Assembly (NCBI GenBank): GCA_965222765.1
Contig: CBDCVG010000022.1
Coordinates: 1 to 64,000, forward strand
Length of the DNA stretch: 64,000 bases
Direction of reading: 5' to 3'
Source of the DNA: Caldora sp965222765
Lineage (GTDB): Bacteria; Cyanobacteriota; Cyanobacteriia; Cyanobacteriales; Coleofasciculaceae
Position 1 is the stretch's first letter. Each line of letters starts with the position of its first letter. Positions 17,989-25,296 of the stretch are shown one piece after another. The position numbers and the translations under genes are program-made. The notes below the pieces were generated by a model. That model saw only the letters and a list, made by a program, of their open reading frames with translations. It was not told the DNA's origin and searched no databases.

Positions 17989-18903
17989 TTAAATCGGTAA
18001 GGTCAGCTCCTCACAACCTTGCTGAGATTTTCTACTATTGGGCATAGTTGCTTGACAAAAATTAGCTCCACTCAAGTTGGCTCCATTCAAGCTAGCACCA
18101 GTTAAATCCGCTTCTCTGAGGTCAGCTCCACTCAAATTAGCACTACTTAAATTAGCTCCCCTTAAGTTAGCACCTCTAAGCTGAGAGCGACTCAAGTCGG
18201 CATTTGTGAAGTTCGTATTACTGACACTAACATCTACGTTGAAATTTCTATTAAGACTTCTATTGATATTTCTTAAGTCTGCACCGACTAATTTAGCTCC
18301 AGATAAATTAGTATTAATCAGACGAGCACCAGTCATTCTAGCAGAAGTAAGCTCAGCAAAAGTTAGAGTAGCTCCGTTCAAATTTGCATTGTACAGTGTT
18401 AGGTAAGGAGCAAAACTATTATCTAATTTTGCATTAATTAATTGAGCATTACTCATATCTGCACCATACAAGCGAGCTTGAATAAAATTAGTATTATTCA
18501 AAATTGCTTGAGTAAAATTAGCAAAATCTAGCTTGGCATTACTGAAATTTGCTTCACTCAGATCAGATACTGTTTGACTGACATCTGCTCGCTCTACTTC
18601 AGTGATGGGACTTAGATCTACTCCAGTGAGATCAACCCCACTTAAGTTTGCAGCTCTTAGATTTGCTGCCCTCAACTGACAACCAGCAAAACTTGCACTC
18701 CTTTTTTCGGGAAGATCATAAGCTGTTTCTCGTAAATAATCATAAGTAGTTATTTGACTAAAAGTACCACCTAGGTTACTTCTAGCATTCTGGCATTGCT
18801 GATCAAATTCCCGTTGAAAGTTCTCACGGAATTGTGCTTGTACTGGTGAAGCTAAAATTCCTACAAATAGCAAGGTATAAAAGATGTTGGTTTTCATTAT
18901 CAC
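17989..18903 (-). CDS. Secreted pentapeptide repeat protein
   Basis: A 304-residue protein with a signal peptide (KTNIFYTLLFVGILASPVQAQ) and then two long runs of A(D/N)LXX pentapeptides, for example LRAANLSGVDL, GADMSNAQLINAKL and ANLRGANLSSANLSGADL. These fold as a right-handed quadrilateral beta-helix. A C-terminal CQATMPNS and CEEL suggest a disulfide or cap. It would act in the periplasm or thylakoid lumen. It starts 12 bases after cnaT, so it is probably the last gene of the ntcB operon. Confidence 0.88.
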   Translation of the reverse strand: MIMKTNIFYTLLFVGILASPVQAQFRENFQREFDQQCQNARSNLGGTFSQITTYDYLRETAYDLPEKRSASFAGCQLRAANLRAANLSGVDLTGVDLSPITEVERADVSQTVSDLSEANFSNAKLDFANFTQAILNNTNFIQARLYGADMSNAQLINAKLDNSFAPYLTLYNANLNGATLTFAELTSARMTGARLINTNLSGAKLVGADLRNINRSLNRNFNVDVSVSNTNFTNADLSRSQLRGANLRGANLSSANLSGADLREADLTGASLNGANLSGANFCQATMPNSRKSQQGCEELTLPI

Positions 18904-18915
18904 CTCACTTAGGGT

Positions 18916-19974
18916 TCAATACTGCTCGCTTAAGCTCGAAATTGCTTGTTCGCGGATTTCCTCCAATTTTTGAGCAACATCTCCGCTGGTAAATAGGGTT
19001 TCCGCTTGAGCCAAACCTGTAGACAAATCAGGGCAGATGCCACAACGCCACAAATAAAATCCACTGCTCCAGATAGCCGATGACATCAACGGGGAGGATT
19101 TGCCTTGTAACACCTCCTGCATCTGTACTAATAGTTTAGCAGTTGAGTCAAAAGGTACTTCCTTCCCTGCAAAATTGTAGTCACGGGGATGCAGTAGCAG
19201 GCGCTCAAAGCCATCTTTGGCATTGGTTTGACTAATAGCTATAATCGCTGTGCGATCGCGTGGTAAGTCACAGCTACCTTCTAATCCCTTGACTAATGTG
19301 AAATTGCTCACTCCCTGTAGCTCAAATGTCTTCCTGAAACGAATTTCTGTAGGAGGGTGAACATACCCAGCAACCAAATGGTTATTTCCAGCACAAGGAG
19401 ACCAAATTAACTCTGCTGTTGCCACAGGTGGACGCTTGCCAATTTGCTCACGGTAGGGAACCAACCTCTGAGCTTGGAAAAAGTGTTGTGGTAGGTAGAT
19501 AAAACCTAAACCAGTTTTCTCTAGTAACTGCTCAACTTGTGGAAGAGTTAGTTTGGAGAAATCAATCCCTAGTCCCTGCCAAATTTCAATGAGGGGAACC
19601 CCATACTTGGTAGGCATACAATCCCCTCCATGCATCACCACTGGCATCCCTGCAGTAGCAAGAACTAAGGCTGTGAGGGGAGTTACAGGAGCAGTACGGG
19701 ATCTTCCATCATAAGGAGTACCAAAAACTGTTACTGGTTTAGTTGGTTGCAGCTTTGGGCCAATCTGTTCGTAAGCATCCAACATCCCTGCTAGTTCTTC
19801 ACTAGTAGGTCTTTTAATCCGGTGAGCAATCATAAATGCTCCAATCTGTGCAGGTGTTGCTTGTTGCAACAGTAGCATCCGGGTAGCAGTTGCTGCTTCC
19901 TGACGAGTTAAATCTTTACCAGTGTGGACACCACTACCAACTTTTTTTAATAATTCCCTAAAAGTATCACTCAT
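18916..19974 (-). CDS. cnaT: CnaT, TrpD-like nitrate assimilation regulator
   Basis: A 352-residue protein of the glycosyl/phosphoribosyltransferase fold shared with anthranilate phosphoribosyltransferase (TrpD/YbiB). Visible parts are the helical N-terminus, TPLTALVLATAGMPVVMHGG (substrate loop region) and GLEGSCDLPRDR. It differs from true TrpD at the PRPP loop. In Anabaena PCC 7120 the gene of this type directly downstream of ntcB is cnaT, needed for expression of the nir operon. The same order here, 19 bases after ntcB, is the main evidence. Confidence 0.82.
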   Translation of the reverse strand: MSDTFRELLKKVGSGVHTGKDLTRQEAATATRMLLLQQATPAQIGAFMIAHRIKRPTSEELAGMLDAYEQIGPKLQPTKPVTVFGTPYDGRSRTAPVTPLTALVLATAGMPVVMHGGDCMPTKYGVPLIEIWQGLGIDFSKLTLPQVEQLLEKTGLGFIYLPQHFFQAQRLVPYREQIGKRPPVATAELIWSPCAGNNHLVAGYVHPPTEIRFRKTFELQGVSNFTLVKGLEGSCDLPRDRTAIIAISQTNAKDGFERLLLHPRDYNFAGKEVPFDSTAKLLVQMQEVLQGKSSPLMSSAIWSSGFYLWRCGICPDLSTGLAQAETLFTSGDVAQKLEEIREQAISSLSEQY

Positions 19975-19993
19975 ATAGCATTTTCATTTCCAC

Positions 19994-20983
19994 TCAAATA
20001 GCACAAAGTTTTTGGTTCTTTGCTTCACTATTGGTTGATACTTCCAGTTGACGTACCAATTCACAGAAATGCTTAATTGGGGGTATTTCTAAGCGATCTT
20101 GAGTAGTTACTAAGACAACCTGACGAGTTAGCTTAGAATCTATATTTGAGACATTGCCCACAATATTGTTTGGGGTAGTCACCGGCTCTGGAAAGTCGGC
20201 AAGCGATCGCACGGCTAAAGTTGGATCTGTGAGTGCCTCTATTAAAGCACTGTGGGGTAATAGGGTAATCATTTCTCCCTGACGCACTACTCCTCGAAAA
20301 GCTTCCAGGGAATTCAACTCCATTACTGTCTTTAGGGTAGCTCCCAATCGGGAAAACCTTTCTTGTACTAACCTTGGCATACCGTAACCATCTTTAAACA
20401 CTACTTGAGGGTAGTGAACTAGTTCTGACCAGGGTACTTCTTCATATTGGCTTAGGGGATGGTCAGCTGCCATCAAAACTTCCACTGGCTCATTGTAGAG
20501 GACTTCAACCACCATTTCTGGACTAGCAGTCAAAAAGCGATTATTCATGACGATCGCAATATCTACTAAACCATCTCGGAGCACTTTCAAAGCACGATCA
20601 CTCCCTAAAGCCGTCACCCGCAATTGTACTTCAGGGTAGTTAGAGCAAAATTCCTTGAGTACTGGAGGTAAGTAGTAGGAACAGACAGAGTGAATTGCTG
20701 CTACACAGAGTTCTGGTTGTTTTCCTGACACTAAATCAGTTAATTCTTGTGTTGCCTTTTGCCACTCCAGACAGATTTTTCGGGCACGAGGCAAAAAAAG
20801 TTCCCCACCTACAGTTAGTTTGGTTTGGGTTGTACGATGGAACAGCGGTAAACCTAAGTCAGTTTCCAGAGACTGAATTTGGCGACTGATGGTAGATTGC
20901 GTCACCCCGCATTTTCGTGCCGCTTGCCCGAAGTTTCCAGTTTCTGTTACTGCCATAAAGGCTTGCAACTGCTCAATGCGCAT
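19994..20983 (-). CDS. ntcB: LysR-family nitrogen regulator NtcB
   Basis: A 329-residue LysR-type activator. The N-terminal winged helix is MRIEQLQAFMAVTETGNF, then GVTQSTISRQIQSLE; the effector domain follows with KVLRDGLVDIAIVMNN. NtcB activates nitrate/nitrite assimilation genes in cyanobacteria, sensing nitrite. Assignment rests on close resemblance to cyanobacterial NtcB and on the cnaT neighbour. An NtcA-type promoter stands upstream. No nir or nrt genes are in the window. Confidence 0.85.
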   Translation of the reverse strand: MRIEQLQAFMAVTETGNFGQAARKCGVTQSTISRQIQSLETDLGLPLFHRTTQTKLTVGGELFLPRARKICLEWQKATQELTDLVSGKQPELCVAAIHSVCSYYLPPVLKEFCSNYPEVQLRVTALGSDRALKVLRDGLVDIAIVMNNRFLTASPEMVVEVLYNEPVEVLMAADHPLSQYEEVPWSELVHYPQVVFKDGYGMPRLVQERFSRLGATLKTVMELNSLEAFRGVVRQGEMITLLPHSALIEALTDPTLAVRSLADFPEPVTTPNNIVGNVSNIDSKLTRQVVLVTTQDRLEIPPIKHFCELVRQLEVSTNSEAKNQKLCAI

Positions 20984-21024
20984 AATTTATGATAAGCCAG
21001 ATTAGATCTGTTAATAATGGCTAG

Positions 21025-21066
21025 ACGATAACTGATTTATCAGTTTACTTCAGTAAGATATGATAC
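21025..21066 (-). promoter_or_regulatory. NtcA-dependent promoter of ntcB-cnaT
   Basis: On the minus strand, GTA-N8-TAC (21066-21053) is followed after exactly 22 bases by TATCGT (21030-21025), matching TAN3T. This is the canonical NtcA-activated layout GTAN8TAC-N22-TAN3T. The predicted start of transcription is near 21018, about 35 bases before the ntcB ATG. A short inverted repeat ACTGAT-TT-ATCAGT (21031-21044) lies between the two boxes and could bind another regulator. Confidence 0.85.
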
Positions 21067-21149
21067 AGCTGTTGTCAGGAATTGGGAATTGGCAATATAG
21101 AGTTTCTTGAGAAAAAAGGCAGAGAGCAGAAGGCTCCAAGGGAAGCTGG

Positions 21150-21260
21150 CTAGTACTGCTGCGCAGAATTAAGAATTAAGAATTAAGAATTAAGAATGCT
21201 TAGAGAGTAAGGATTCTATCGATCTCAAACTGGTCAGTTAGTTCTGCCGTGCTGCACTAG
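21150..21260. mobile_element. MITE-like element, family 2, copy 2
   Basis: CTAGTACTGCTGCGCAG at the left and TGCTGCACTAG at the right bound about 111 bp. It contains four copies of the heptamer GAATTAA and the family core (GAGTAAGGATTCTATCGAT). Confidence 0.6.
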
Positions 21261-21346
21261 TTTCTCCTCTTTTATTGGGGATGCGAAGTGCTCCTGGGGG
21301 GCTCTTCAAAAAAATCCTATAAGGATTGAAGGAGGAAGAAGTCTAA

Positions 21347-21805
21347 TCAATCTATAGGTTTTAGTCGCGTTACCTTAAGCTTAAAGTTTCCGCCACCAGT
21401 TTCGCCAAAGGCACGTACTCGGATAATGTACTTACCTGTTTCAGTAATCCTGTAAAATAGTAAAGAATTAGTACTACCGTCAGGACCATCATCATTTTCA
21501 GCAACTTTAGAGCCATCAGATGCTATGAGTGTGACAATGGTGTCAAAGTTGTCCGAAATTAGATCAATAGAGACTTGGTCACTTTCCTTTAATTGCACTG
21601 TATAGTCTCGGGCAAACCCACCATCACCAGTAGGAATATCCTTATCGGAGAGATTATCAGAAATTTCTTTACTATCAGGAATCTGAATCGGACGATACAG
21701 CTGATGCTCCTGCCCTCTAGCTGCCGTCGCAGTTAAGTTGATCATCAAAAAACTTGCCCCAAATAACAGAGCCAAGTTAAACCGATTGGCAAAAGCGTTA
21801 GTCAT
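21347..21805 (-). CDS. Secreted PPC-like domain protein
   Basis: A protein of about 152 residues. A signal peptide (RFNLALLFGASFLMINLTATAARG) is followed by a single beta-sandwich domain of the bacterial pre-peptidase C-terminal type: RDYTVQLKESDQVSIDLIS, FDTIVTLIASDG, NDDGPDGSTNSLLFYRITETG and YIIRVRAFGETGGGNFKL. It is probably calcium-binding and exported. I start at ATG 21805 to place the signal peptide at the N-terminus; an upstream ATG at 21859 would add 18 residues. It lies about 200 bases from the coiled-coil gene, same strand. Confidence 0.7.
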   Translation of the reverse strand: MTNAFANRFNLALLFGASFLMINLTATAARGQEHQLYRPIQIPDSKEISDNLSDKDIPTGDGGFARDYTVQLKESDQVSIDLISDNFDTIVTLIASDGSKVAENDDGPDGSTNSLLFYRITETGKYIIRVRAFGETGGGNFKLKVTRLKPID

Positions 21806-22010
21806 TAGAAGTTTATCGTTCAAGCTGTGATGGCTCAATTTTGACAGCTCCCATCCCATTCCAGCAAGGAGCTCCTGGGTAGGGTTTGCCTTATCGAGTC
21901 TATTGAGAAAGGGTTTTGAAGTAATGAGCGCCTAACGGCGCAGGGAGGAGGCAACAGGGTAAAAATACACGCCGAAAAAGAAGATAAGAAACAAGTTAGC
22001 TTCCCTTTGA

Positions 22011-22045
22011 GCCTCCTGCCTCCTGCCTCCTGCCTCCTGCCTCCT
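22011..22045. repeat. Heptamer repeat GCCTCCT x5
   Basis: Five perfect copies of GCCTCCT directly after the stop of the long coiled-coil gene. Confidence 0.85.
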
Positions 22046-22058
22046 GCCCCTACAGGAA

Positions 22059-24716
22059 TTATTGCTCCATATATTCAATCACCTCAAATATCTGCTCAAG
22101 TATTGTTAAATATTCCTCATTCCCAATAACAGGAGAAGTCGCTCCAGATTCAACAATCACACTACCAATAACACTTTGTGCCCGTTCATTGATTACCTTG
22201 ATTAGTTCTTCAGAAGTTGTATTGTTTGCCTGAGCAAGGCTGCTGAGTTTAGCAGCAGGAGCATCTTCTTGAGCAATAACTTTAAGGGTTTCCAACTGAT
22301 GTTTTGGCAGCGCTAAGATGAATTCAGTCCATACAGATGCTAAGTCTTCTTCAGATTCCACATCTTCAGACTGTTGTGGGCTCATACCAGCCCATTCTGC
22401 TGGTAACTCCTCTGTCGGCATCTCACCTTGATTTTCAAATTCATCCTGCAACGCGGCAAAAGCAGCCCATTCAGGAGGTAACTCTTCGTCGGCTAGTAAT
22501 CCTTCAGCAGCAGTTTCAGCACCTGGAATCACTTGGGCTGGTGTAGAAGACTTCCTTAAGGTTTCTTCTAGTTGTCTTCTTTGCTCTTCAAGCTGATTGA
22601 CTTCTTGAGCCAAGAATTCTTTGTGATTTTGTTGTGCTGTAAATTGAGCTTCTAGCTGCTCAAGTTGTCCTTCAAGTTGCTGCTTTTGAGCTTGAAGAGT
22701 AGTTAACTCCTGCTCTAACTGTTCCTTATGCTGTTGGGGTTGAGTTAATTGAGCTTGTAGCTCAGTAAATTCTGTTTCGAGTTGCTGCTTTTGAGCTTGA
22801 AGAGTAGTTAACTCCTGCTCTAACTGTTCCTTATGCTGTTGGGGTTGAGTTAATTGAGCTTGTAGCTCAGTAAATTCTGTTTCGAGTTGCTGCTTTTGGC
22901 TCTCAAGAGTAGTTAACTCCTGCTCTAACTGTGCCTTATGCTGTTGGGGTTGAGTTAATTGAGCTTGTAGCTCAGTAAATTCTGTTTCGAGTTGCTGCTT
23001 TTGAGCTTGAAGAGTAGTTAACTCCTGCTCTAACTGTTCCTTATGCTGTTGGGGTTGAGTTAATTGAGCTTGTAGCTCAGTAAGTTCTGTTTCGAGTTGC
23101 TGCTTTTGAGCTTGAAGAGTAGTTAACTCCTGCTCTAACTGTGCCTTATGCTGTTGGGGTTGAGTTAATTGAGCTTGTAGCTCAGTAAGTTCTGTTTCGA
23201 GTTGCTGCTTTTGAGCTTGAAGAGTAGTTAACTCCTGCTCTAACTGTTCCTTATGCTGTTGGGGTTGAGTTAATTGAGCTTGTAGCTCAGTAAGTTCTGT
23301 TTCGAGTTGCTGCTTTTGAGCTTGAAGAGTAGTTAACTCCTGCTCTAACTGTGCCTTATGCTGTTGGGGTTGAGTTAATTGAGCTTGTAGCTCAGTAAGT
23401 TCTGTTTCGAGTTGCTGCTTTTGAGCTTGAAGAGTAGTTAACTCCTGCTCTAACTGTGCCTTATGCTGTTGGGGTTGAGTTAATTGAGCTTGTAACTCAG
23501 TAAGTTCTGTTTCAAGTTGCTGCTTTTGATTCTGAAGCTCTTCAAGTTCTGTCTGTAGGGAAGCTTGCTGAGCTTGGAGTTGTTCCTTGTGTGCCTCTAC
23601 AGTAGATAGGGATTCCTGCTGTTCTGTTAGGATTTGAATCTGAGATTGTAAGCTATCTGAGTCTAAGTTAAGCTGATCTTTCTGTGCTCTCAGAGCAGTG
23701 AGTTCCTGAGCAAGAGCTTCCTTATTATGCTGTTGCTGTGTGAGTTGGCTTTGCAGTTGCTCTAAATCAGTACGTAAGGAATTGAGGCTGGTTTCTAGAT
23801 TTTGTTTTTCAGCTATTGGTGCGGCTATTGATTCATTCAACTGAGCTTGTTGTTGCTCAAGCTCTTGAATATGAATTTCCAGGTTGTCTGAGTCTGCTTG
23901 TAACTGGAATTTTCGACCTTCCAGAGTGGTTAACTCTTGCTGGAGTTGCTCTTGTTGATCCTGCTTTTCAGAAACTTGGGTTTGCAGCTGATTGAGTTGC
24001 TCTTGTTGATCTAAAAGAGCCTGAGCCTGAGTTTGTAGACTATCTGCTCTTTCTGTTATCTGATACTCAGTTTCTTTAAGAGCCGCAATTTCTTGCTCTA
24101 GCTCCTCTTTGTGCTGAAGCTGTTCGGCAACTTGAGTTTGTAGCTGCTCAACTTCTGTTTGTAGAGTATTCTTTTGGGTTTCTACTTGCTGTAGTTGAGT
24201 CGTTATCTCTGATACAGCTTGATTACTGTCGCCCTGCTGTTCTTGGAGGGACTGAAGTAGAATCTGTAGGTTGGAGGATTCGGCTTCACTCTGCTGCTTT
24301 TGCTCATTGAGAGTCGTTAGCTCCTGATGTACTTCTTCTTTTTGCTGGTTGAGTTTTGAAACTTGTTGGTTGAGTTCAGAGACTTGGCTTTGTAGCTGGC
24401 TTTGTTCTGCTGTTAAGGTATTGACTCTGCCTTGTGCTTTTTCTTTAGCAGCTGTTGCAGTAGATAGGGATTCAGTCAGTTGTGTTTGTTGCTCTTCCAA
24501 CTCTTGAATCTGGTTCAGCAGAGAGTTTTTGTGGCGTTTTTCTCGATTAGTACCCTGTTTATCTATAACTGCTGCTCCTACACCAATAGCAGAACCAGTA
24601 ATTATACTAGTCAAAAGTGCCTTGTCTTGCTTGAATACTAAACCACCAAATATAAAACTCAAAACGAAGGCAACTGAACCTAAAATAATTGGATTTACTA
24701 CCTTAGATGATTGCAT
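22059..24716 (-). CDS. Membrane-anchored repeat coiled-coil protein
   Basis: An 885-residue protein. The N-terminus has two membrane segments (PIILGSVAFVLSFIFGGLVF and ALLTSIITGSAIGVGAAVI). A glutamine/glutamate-rich coiled coil runs from about residue 60 to 690, including eight near-identical 35-residue units KQQLETELTELQAQ-LTQPQQHKAQLEQE-LTTLQAQ, that is five heptads each. A C-terminal globular part (about 700-885) has two LPPEWAAF/LPAEWAGM motifs and a helical domain. It could act as a long membrane tether. I do not recognise a named family. Confidence 0.88.
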   Translation of the reverse strand: MQSSKVVNPIILGSVAFVLSFIFGGLVFKQDKALLTSIITGSAIGVGAAVIDKQGTNREKRHKNSLLNQIQELEEQQTQLTESLSTATAAKEKAQGRVNTLTAEQSQLQSQVSELNQQVSKLNQQKEEVHQELTTLNEQKQQSEAESSNLQILLQSLQEQQGDSNQAVSEITTQLQQVETQKNTLQTEVEQLQTQVAEQLQHKEELEQEIAALKETEYQITERADSLQTQAQALLDQQEQLNQLQTQVSEKQDQQEQLQQELTTLEGRKFQLQADSDNLEIHIQELEQQQAQLNESIAAPIAEKQNLETSLNSLRTDLEQLQSQLTQQQHNKEALAQELTALRAQKDQLNLDSDSLQSQIQILTEQQESLSTVEAHKEQLQAQQASLQTELEELQNQKQQLETELTELQAQLTQPQQHKAQLEQELTTLQAQKQQLETELTELQAQLTQPQQHKAQLEQELTTLQAQKQQLETELTELQAQLTQPQQHKEQLEQELTTLQAQKQQLETELTELQAQLTQPQQHKAQLEQELTTLQAQKQQLETELTELQAQLTQPQQHKEQLEQELTTLQAQKQQLETEFTELQAQLTQPQQHKAQLEQELTTLESQKQQLETEFTELQAQLTQPQQHKEQLEQELTTLQAQKQQLETEFTELQAQLTQPQQHKEQLEQELTTLQAQKQQLEGQLEQLEAQFTAQQNHKEFLAQEVNQLEEQRRQLEETLRKSSTPAQVIPGAETAAEGLLADEELPPEWAAFAALQDEFENQGEMPTEELPAEWAGMSPQQSEDVESEEDLASVWTEFILALPKHQLETLKVIAQEDAPAAKLSSLAQANNTTSEELIKVINERAQSVIGSVIVESGATSPVIGNEEYLTILEQIFEVIEYMEQ
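22678..23527 (-). repeat. Eight 105-bp tandem repeats within the coiled-coil gene
   Basis: The unit is exactly 105 bp (measured, for example, between 22676 and 22781). Units fall into two interleaved types, K-A-Q and K-E-Q, and the first five have TEL while the last three have TEF. This pattern suggests duplication in larger blocks as well as single units. Confidence 0.9.
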
Positions 24717-25296
24717 AATACTTTTTTGTGAATAAAGTAAATTTCTTGGTAAATAGGCTGGAACTTGCCAAGAGGTTGATTACGAAATGGGTATGAAGGT
24801 TGTTCGCTTGATTGTGTTACCAAATAGTAGACTGAAGTATAGAAAATACCAAAACCACTGACTAAATAGAGGGAGTTCACTTTTCCCTGAGTAAAAAATT
24901 TTATCCACTATTGCTATGAGCATTTAAGCAACAGCTTAGCGAGACATTGTTGAGAATGCACCAAAACTTCATACTTTTTTGTTAACTATTGGCTAGTTCG
25001 ATTGTTTGTACTTTGGTGAACCTCTCTTAAAAGTTCCCAAGTTATTACCCAGCCTAACAGCCTATTCTGGTTATGTCTGTAACGTCTTTTGTTTATGACC
25101 TACAAACGGCTAAATATACTGATATGCCTCAATCAAGTGACTTGCCAGTACTCCAGAATGTCTATCGTGAGAGGTTGCCCATTACAGGGCTTTATACTTT
25201 AATTCTTCTTCACTCAGGGAAATTCCGGTTATTTTTGCAAAATGTTGAAAATTTGTTATTAGTCATTGGTTGCTAAGGGCACGTTAAAATGAACCT
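24717..25296. other. Intergenic region between the coiled-coil gene and polA
   Basis: About 580 bases between divergent genes, AT-rich. Short frames here (for example 25073-25276) have no support in codon use or motif. Promoters for both flanking genes are expected, but I cannot place them with confidence. Confidence 0.55.

Noticed and set aside
22678..23527. Regular repeats suggestive of a CRISPR array
   Set aside because: The repeats are contiguous 105-bp units without spacers and are translated in one frame as a coiled coil.
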